In this document: piece after piece, positions 60,027 through 64,000 of the stretch
How the letters are laid out: every line of letters begins with the position of its first letter
Numbering within the stretch: the first letter of the stretch is position 1
Assembly: GCA_019510305.1 (NCBI GenBank)
Contig: JAEKKN010000020.1
Location: 1 to 64,000, forward strand
Length of the DNA stretch: 64,000 nt
Direction: 5' to 3'
Source: Microbacterium sp.
GTDB taxonomy: Bacteria > Actinomycetota > Actinomycetes > Actinomycetales > Microbacteriaceae
The notes under the pieces: generated by a model
Database searches by the model: none
What the model was told of the DNA's origin: nothing
What the model saw: only the letters and a program-made list of their open reading frames with translations
Translations under genes and position numbers: made by a program

Positions 60027-61865
60027 ATGAAACCCCATCTCCGCACATCCGCCGAGGGTGTCGACTACCGCGACCTCAACGGCAACGGCGTCATGGATCC
60101 GTACGAAGATCCGCGCCTGTCGCCGGCCGAGCGCACCGAGGATCTGCTCGGCCGTCTCTCCACAGAGGAGAAGGTCGGCCTGATGTTCCAGACGGTCATC
60201 GAGATCGGACCCGACGGCGAACTGCTCGAGACGCCCGGCGCGATCTCGAAGTCGCCGACCTCGGAGGTCGTGCTGAGCAAGCACCTCAACCACTTCAACG
60301 TCCACGCCATGCGCACCGCACGCGACGGGGCCCGGTGGAACAACAACCTGCAGCGGCTGGCCGAACAGACTCCTCACGGCATCCCGGTCACGATCAGCAC
60401 AGACCCGCGGCACGCTTTCGTGGAGAACACCGGAGTCGCGTTCTCGGCTGGTCCGTTCTCGCAGTGGCCCGAGCCGATGGGACTCGCCGCGATCGACGAC
60501 ATCGACCTGATCCGACGGTTCGCCGACACCGCGCGTCAGGAGTATCTCGCGGTGGGCATCCGGGCGGCGCTGCACCCGCAGATCGACCTGCCCACCGAAG
60601 CCAGGTGGGGGCGGCAGGCTCAGACCTTCGGCTACGACGCCGATCGTGTCTCGGAGATCACGGCCGCTTATCTGCAGGGGTTCCAGGGGGATGAACTCGG
60701 ACCGCAGAGCGTCTCCTGCACGACCAAGCACTTCCCGGGAGGGGGCCCGCAGCTCGACGGCGAAGATGCGCACTTCCCCTACGGGCGCGAGCAGGTCTAT
60801 CCGGGCGGTCGATTCGAGGAGCATCTGAAGCCGTTCGTCGAGGCCATCAGTCGCGGCACGGCGGGGATCATGCCCTATTACGGCATGCCGGTCGGTCTGG
60901 TCCGCAACGGCGAGCCGATCGCCGAGGTCGGATTCGGCTACAGCCGCCAGATCATCACCGACCTCCTGCGCGAGGAACTGGGCTACGACGGCGTCGTGGT
61001 CACCGACTGGGAGCTCGTCAACGACAATCACGTCGGCGACCAGGTCCTCCCGGCTCGTGCATGGGGCGTGGAGCACCTGTCGCCGATCGAACGGATGCGG
61101 ATGCTGCTCGATGCGGGCGTCGATCAGTTCGGCGGCGAGGAGTGCGTGGAGCTGCTGCAGGAGCTCGTGGCGAGCGGCGAGGTGTCTGCGGAACGTCTCG
61201 ACGCCTCTGTGCGGCGCATCCTGCTCGTGAAGTTCCGACTCGGCCTCTTCGACGACCCGTTCGTCGACGAGGACGAGGCGGAGCGCATCGTGGGTGCGGC
61301 GGCCTTCCGAGAGCAGGGGTTCCGCGCACAGGCCGAATCGGTCACGGTGCTCGAGAATCGCGAAGGGACGCTGCCGCTGTTTGCCGGACCGCGTCCGCGG
61401 GTGTACGCGGAGGGGCTGCACGAAGGAGCGCTGCAGGATCGGGCGGATGCCGTGTCGCGACCGGAGGATGCGGACCTCGCCATCGTCCGCATCGGCGCTC
61501 CGTTCGATGCGCGCGACGATCTGTTCCTCGAAAGGTGGTTCCATCAGGGATCTCTCGAGTTCCCGCCGGGGCTCGTCGTGCGTCTGAAGCGCATCGCGGA
61601 GCAGTGCCCTCTCGTTCTGGTCGTGAACCTGGATCGCCCCGGCATCCTCACTCCTTTCGTCCCCTTCGCCGCCGCGCTCGCGGTCGATTTCGGGAGCTCC
61701 GACGAAGCCGTCCTCGCCGCGCTGTCCGGGCGCATCCGGCCGCGTGGAACCCTCCCCGTGGAGATTCCCCGCTCGATGGACGCTGTGCGGAGATCGCGCA
61801 CGGATGTCCCTGGAGACACGCCCGATCCGCTGTATCCGCTGAGAACGGGACTCACCCTGCCGTGA
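60027..61865 (+). CDS. Glycoside hydrolase family 3 protein
   Basis: The 612-residue enzyme is a GH3 glycosidase without signal peptide, thus acting inside the cell on imported glycosides. The substrate-binding KHFPGGG is near residue 238, and the catalytic nucleophile is the Asp in GVVVTDWELV (about residue 327). A second, sandwich-like domain follows from about residue 430 (VTVLENREGTLPLF) to the end at RGTLPVEIP. The C-terminal fibronectin-like domain of many GH3 enzymes is absent. The ATG at 60027 is preferred to GTG 60012 because AGCAGGA precedes it. Beta-glucosidase, xylosidase or related activity is possible. Confidence 0.9.
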   Translation: MKPHLRTSAEGVDYRDLNGNGVMDPYEDPRLSPAERTEDLLGRLSTEEKVGLMFQTVIEIGPDGELLETPGAISKSPTSEVVLSKHLNHFNVHAMRTARDGARWNNNLQRLAEQTPHGIPVTISTDPRHAFVENTGVAFSAGPFSQWPEPMGLAAIDDIDLIRRFADTARQEYLAVGIRAALHPQIDLPTEARWGRQAQTFGYDADRVSEITAAYLQGFQGDELGPQSVSCTTKHFPGGGPQLDGEDAHFPYGREQVYPGGRFEEHLKPFVEAISRGTAGIMPYYGMPVGLVRNGEPIAEVGFGYSRQIITDLLREELGYDGVVVTDWELVNDNHVGDQVLPARAWGVEHLSPIERMRMLLDAGVDQFGGEECVELLQELVASGEVSAERLDASVRRILLVKFRLGLFDDPFVDEDEAERIVGAAAFREQGFRAQAESVTVLENREGTLPLFAGPRPRVYAEGLHEGALQDRADAVSRPEDADLAIVRIGAPFDARDDLFLERWFHQGSLEFPPGLVVRLKRIAEQCPLVLVVNLDRPGILTPFVPFAAALAVDFGSSDEAVLAALSGRIRPRGTLPVEIPRSMDAVRRSRTDVPGDTPDPLYPLRTGLTLP

Positions 61866-61891
61866 CCGCCGCCCAGCGACCCTGCCGTCAG

Positions 61892-61897
61892 TAGAAT
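61892..61897 (+). promoter_or_regulatory. Predicted -10 element (TAGAAT) of lacI-like gene
   Basis: TAGAAT lies 21 bases before the ATG at 61919, between the GH3 stop and the regulator, with room for a GCGAGG ribosome site. It would allow transcription of the repressor apart from the operon. Confidence 0.4.
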
Positions 61898-61918
61898 CGC
61901 CCAGAAAGCGAGGTGCAC

Positions 61919-63052
61919 ATGGCGTCCAGTCGCCCCACCGTCTACGACGTCGCCGAGCGTGCAGGTGTCTCGATCGCCACCGTGTCGTTCGCGTTCCGTC
62001 GCCCGGAGAAGGTGCGGCCGGAGACCAGAGCGTCTGTTCTCGAGGCTGCACGTGCGATCGGTTATGTGCCCAGCGGATCGGCGCGCAACCTCGCGAGGGG
62101 CCGGACGGGCGTTCTGGGTCTGCATCTGTTCGACATGCTGCTGGACGGCCCGCCGGACGGGGCTCTCCCGCAGCGGCCCGACGCCCACGAGAGACGCGTC
62201 GATCTCGACACGCTCGACCTCGATGCCGATCTCGTCCCCTGGGACGCCGTCGAGGACGCGCGGCTGAGCGAGCCGCAGACGTTCCCGCTGTACGTCGACG
62301 AGGTTCAGCGCGGATTCGTGCTCGAGTGCAAGCGAAACGGCCGGGCGGTGCTGCTCAGCACAGGCGGCACCGACGTCCGCGACGTCGCGGACACCGCGGG
62401 ACGCGTGGACGGTCTCGCGGTGCTTCCCGGGCAGTCGGCGATGGCGTCGCTGGCCTCCGTCGCCGTCAATCTCCCCGTGGTCGTGCTCAGCAGCGAGACG
62501 GGGGACGGTCACCGTGTGCTGGTCGACAACATCGGCGGCGAGCGGATGCTGGTCGGACACCTGATCGAGGAGCACGGGGTGCGCACGCTCGGCTGGATCG
62601 GCGCCGATCTGTCGTACGACTACGCGGAGCGCATGGAGGCGTTCTTCCGGATCCTCGACGAGCACGGAGGCGGCGTAATCGGAGAGGCCCTCGACGGAGT
62701 GGACCTCGATTCGTCGCCGGAGTTCCTCCATGTCGTCGCCCGGGCACGTGCCGGCACGCTTCCCGACGCGCTCGTGTGCGCGAGCGACCAGGTCGCGATC
62801 GCCCTCATCGACGTCCTCCGAGTCGAGGGCATCGAGGCGCCACGAGACGTGCTCATCGTCGGATTCGACGGCATCCTCGCCGCCCGCATGTCCTCCCCGA
62901 CCCTCACCACGGTACGTCAGCCGATGGAGCTGATGGGACGCGTCGCCGCGCACCTGCTGCTCACGGATCCGGGCGACGGCTCGGTGCCTCTGAAGACGGT
63001 GCGTCTGGGCGTCGGTCTGCAGATCGGGGAGAGCTGCGGCTGCTCGCGGTGA
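61919..63052 (+). CDS. LacI family transcriptional regulator
   Basis: The 377-residue repressor has an N-terminal LacI headpiece (TVYDVAERAGVSIATVSFAFRRPEKVRPETRASVLEAARAIGYVPS region, residues about 6-50) with hinge SARNLARGRTG, and a periplasmic-binding-type sensor domain. Near residues 75-120 the sensor carries an unusual Asp-rich stretch (DLDTLDLDADLVPWD). VLIVGFDGILAARMSSPTLTTVRQP is the usual late signature. It most likely binds the paired sites at 56793-56840 and responds to the imported sugar. The ATG at 61919 fits a GCGAGG site; a GTG at 61913 is in frame. Confidence 0.92.
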   Translation: MASSRPTVYDVAERAGVSIATVSFAFRRPEKVRPETRASVLEAARAIGYVPSGSARNLARGRTGVLGLHLFDMLLDGPPDGALPQRPDAHERRVDLDTLDLDADLVPWDAVEDARLSEPQTFPLYVDEVQRGFVLECKRNGRAVLLSTGGTDVRDVADTAGRVDGLAVLPGQSAMASLASVAVNLPVVVLSSETGDGHRVLVDNIGGERMLVGHLIEEHGVRTLGWIGADLSYDYAERMEAFFRILDEHGGGVIGEALDGVDLDSSPEFLHVVARARAGTLPDALVCASDQVAIALIDVLRVEGIEAPRDVLIVGFDGILAARMSSPTLTTVRQPMELMGRVAAHLLLTDPGDGSVPLKTVRLGVGLQIGESCGCSR

Positions 63053-63156
63053 GCGTCACGCACCCTGCGGCACGCAGGTGGGGCCTTCTCCCCATGGGCA
63101 TTCAGCTGGCTCACAGGATAGAGTCGACGCACACAACCCGTTCGACTGGAGGACAA

Positions 63157-63456
63157 ATGACCAATCAGGTTCCCGGCGCGCAGACGCCGCCGTATTCGCC
63201 CGCTCCCGAAACCATCCCCGGCAAGACCCTCGGCATCGTCGCGGTCATCCTGACCTTCGTGGTCTCGTCCGTGGTCGGCCTGATCCTCGGGTACGTCGCG
63301 AGGAACCAGAGCCGGGCTGTCGGATACGAGAACACGCCGGCCAAGGTCGCGATCATCGCGGGGTGGATCCTCACGGCGCTCGGCCTGATCGCGGGCATCA
63401 TCGCCGTGATCTCGATCTTCGCGCTCGCCGCCTCCTCGGGCTCCTACGGCAGCTGA
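63157..63456 (+). CDS. DUF4190 domain small membrane protein
   Basis: The 99-residue protein has a short Pro-rich N-terminus (TPPYSPAPETIPGKTLG) and two hydrophobic segments (about residues 24-48 and 66-92) separated by ARNQSRAVGYENTPAKVAIIAG, the typical DUF4190 pattern. The function is unknown. A TGGAGGA site precedes the ATG. A perfect hairpin follows, so it is a single-gene unit. Confidence 0.85.
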   Translation: MTNQVPGAQTPPYSPAPETIPGKTLGIVAVILTFVVSSVVGLILGYVARNQSRAVGYENTPAKVAIIAGWILTALGLIAGIIAVISIFALAASSGSYGS

Positions 63457-63474
63457 CGCTGCCGGCGAAACGAC

Positions 63475-63512
63475 GATGAGGGCGGGGATCCGATCGGATC
63501 CCCGCCCTCATC
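63475..63512. terminator. Bidirectional terminator palindrome
   Basis: A perfect 38-bp palindrome lies between the convergent DUF4190 and fumarylacetoacetase-family genes and can serve both. It has 19-bp arms (GATGAGGGCGGGGATCCGA and its inverse) with no free loop apart from the tip. Confidence 0.85.
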
Positions 63513-63527
63513 GCGTCTGCGCATCTC

Positions 63528-64000
63528 TCAGCCGGTGATCCGGCAGTGCGTGGTGAGCTCGCCGATCCCGTCGATGGCGACTGTGACGGTGGAGCGGTCA
63601 CGCAGGAAGATCTGCGGATCACGGGAGTAGCCCGCTCCGCCCGGACTGCCCGTGGAGATCAATGTTCCCGGAAGCAGAGTCAGCGACTGCGAGAGGTGAG
63701 CGATGAGGGTGGCCACTGGACGCACCATCTGACCCGTCGTCGCGTCCTGCACGGTGTGGCCGTCGACGACGGTCCAGATGTGCAGATCCTGAGGATCGGC
63801 GATCTCGTCTGCGGTGACGGCGAACGGACCCGTCGGCGTGAACCCGTCGAACGACTTGCAGCGCGACCACTGCGCTTCGGCGAACTGCACGTTGCGGGCG
63901 GTGATGTCGTTCACGACGGTGTAACCCCAGACGTGCGACAGCGCGTCCTCCTCCGCAACGTCCTTCGCCGGCGTGCCGATCAGCACGCCGAGCTCCGCCT
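63528..64000 (-). CDS. Fumarylacetoacetate hydrolase family protein, 5' end outside window
   Basis: At least 156 C-terminal residues of an FAH-family hydrolase are visible; the frame is open to the window edge, and the upstream codons (AELGVLIGTPAKDV) continue the protein, so the ATG/GTG near 63986 is not the start. Conserved parts are WGYTVVNDITARNVQ, WSRCKSFDGFTPTGPFAV, LIAHLSQSLTLLPGTLISTGSPGG and VAIDGIGELTTHC. Such enzymes cleave or decarboxylate beta-diketo acids in aromatic breakdown or act on oxaloacetate or acylpyruvates; the reaction here is not known. Confidence 0.9.
   Translation of the reverse strand, partial: AELGVLIGTPAKDVAEEDALSHVWGYTVVNDITARNVQFAEAQWSRCKSFDGFTPTGPFAVTADEIADPQDLHIWTVVDGHTVQDATTGQMVRPVATLIAHLSQSLTLLPGTLISTGSPGGAGYSRDPQIFLRDRSTVTVAIDGIGELTTHCRITG

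Noticed and set aside
59046..62051. A 1001-codon open frame on the minus strand opposite the permease, GH3 and LacI genes
   Set aside because: It is the antisense shadow of well-supported genes in a GC-rich genome. Its product is Arg/Asp/His-rich without any domain, and no start signal was found.

Overview
The window is a stretch of chromosome from a high-GC actinobacterium, most likely a Microbacterium or close relative (Microbacteriaceae). This is judged from the GC-rich codon use, many GTG starts, Ala/Pro-rich membrane proteins, a 13E12-type DUF222/HNH gene and the gene order dxr, rseP, ispG, proS, nusA, ylxR, infB, rbfA, truB, ribF. The assignment is by recognition only; no database search was possible. 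No rRNA, tRNA, CRISPR array, prophage or recognisable insertion sequence was seen.

Layout. 1-2310: end of the ATP synthase operon (atpD 3' end, atpC), a YaaA-type protein and a DUF4870 membrane protein. 2474-7099: DUF5684 repeat protein, PP2C phosphatase and an FtsK/EccC-like ATPase. 7107-10549: asparaginase, OsmC, PlsC-type acyltransferase and an FKBP lipoprotein. 10587-19261: the isoprenoid genes dxr and ispG with the site-2 protease rseP, interrupted by murE, ycnI and a membrane protein on the minus strand and by a TrpE-TrpG fusion with a tryptophan attenuator. 19258-24756: small enzymes and editing domains (SIMPL, NTF2-like, AlaX-like), a NUDIX remnant, a phosphotransferase and an RNB ribonuclease. 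24851-32474: DUF222/HNH protein, PEP-mutase family, proS, LOG protein, PhoX phosphatase. 32633-43825: the translation and RNA block nusA-ylxR-infB-rbfA and truB-ribF, with a LuxR-type regulator and mutY between. 44031-51013: SNF2 helicase, pfkA, a DUF559 protein flanked by related repeats, and an S9 peptidase. 51170-56686: phosphate transporter Pit, TetR regulator with a frameshifted reductase, a phosphodiesterase and aspA. 56866-63052: a sugar ABC transporter lacking its ATPase, a GH3 glycosidase and a LacI regulator, controlled by a clear paired operator. 63157-64000: DUF4190 protein and a partial fumarylacetoacetate hydrolase family gene.

Two signals go beyond gene content. First, the minus-strand leader of the TrpE-TrpG fusion encodes an 11-residue peptide with two adjacent Trp codons, followed by mutually exclusive hairpins and a U-tract: a complete ribosome-mediated attenuator. 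Second, at least 17 start codons are preceded by a TANNNT hexamer that ends exactly 6 or 7 bases upstream, which predicts widespread leaderless mRNAs and fixes several start codons.

Several genes look damaged. The RNB ribonuclease has lost its stop, and the phosphotransferase its start, apparently through one base. The NUDIX protein has lost its catalytic helix. ycnI and murE look fused by a small deletion. A DHFR-family gene has a frameshift. The LuxR regulator may have lost its ATG. These could be real decay or base-level errors in the assembly, and the sequence alone cannot tell which.
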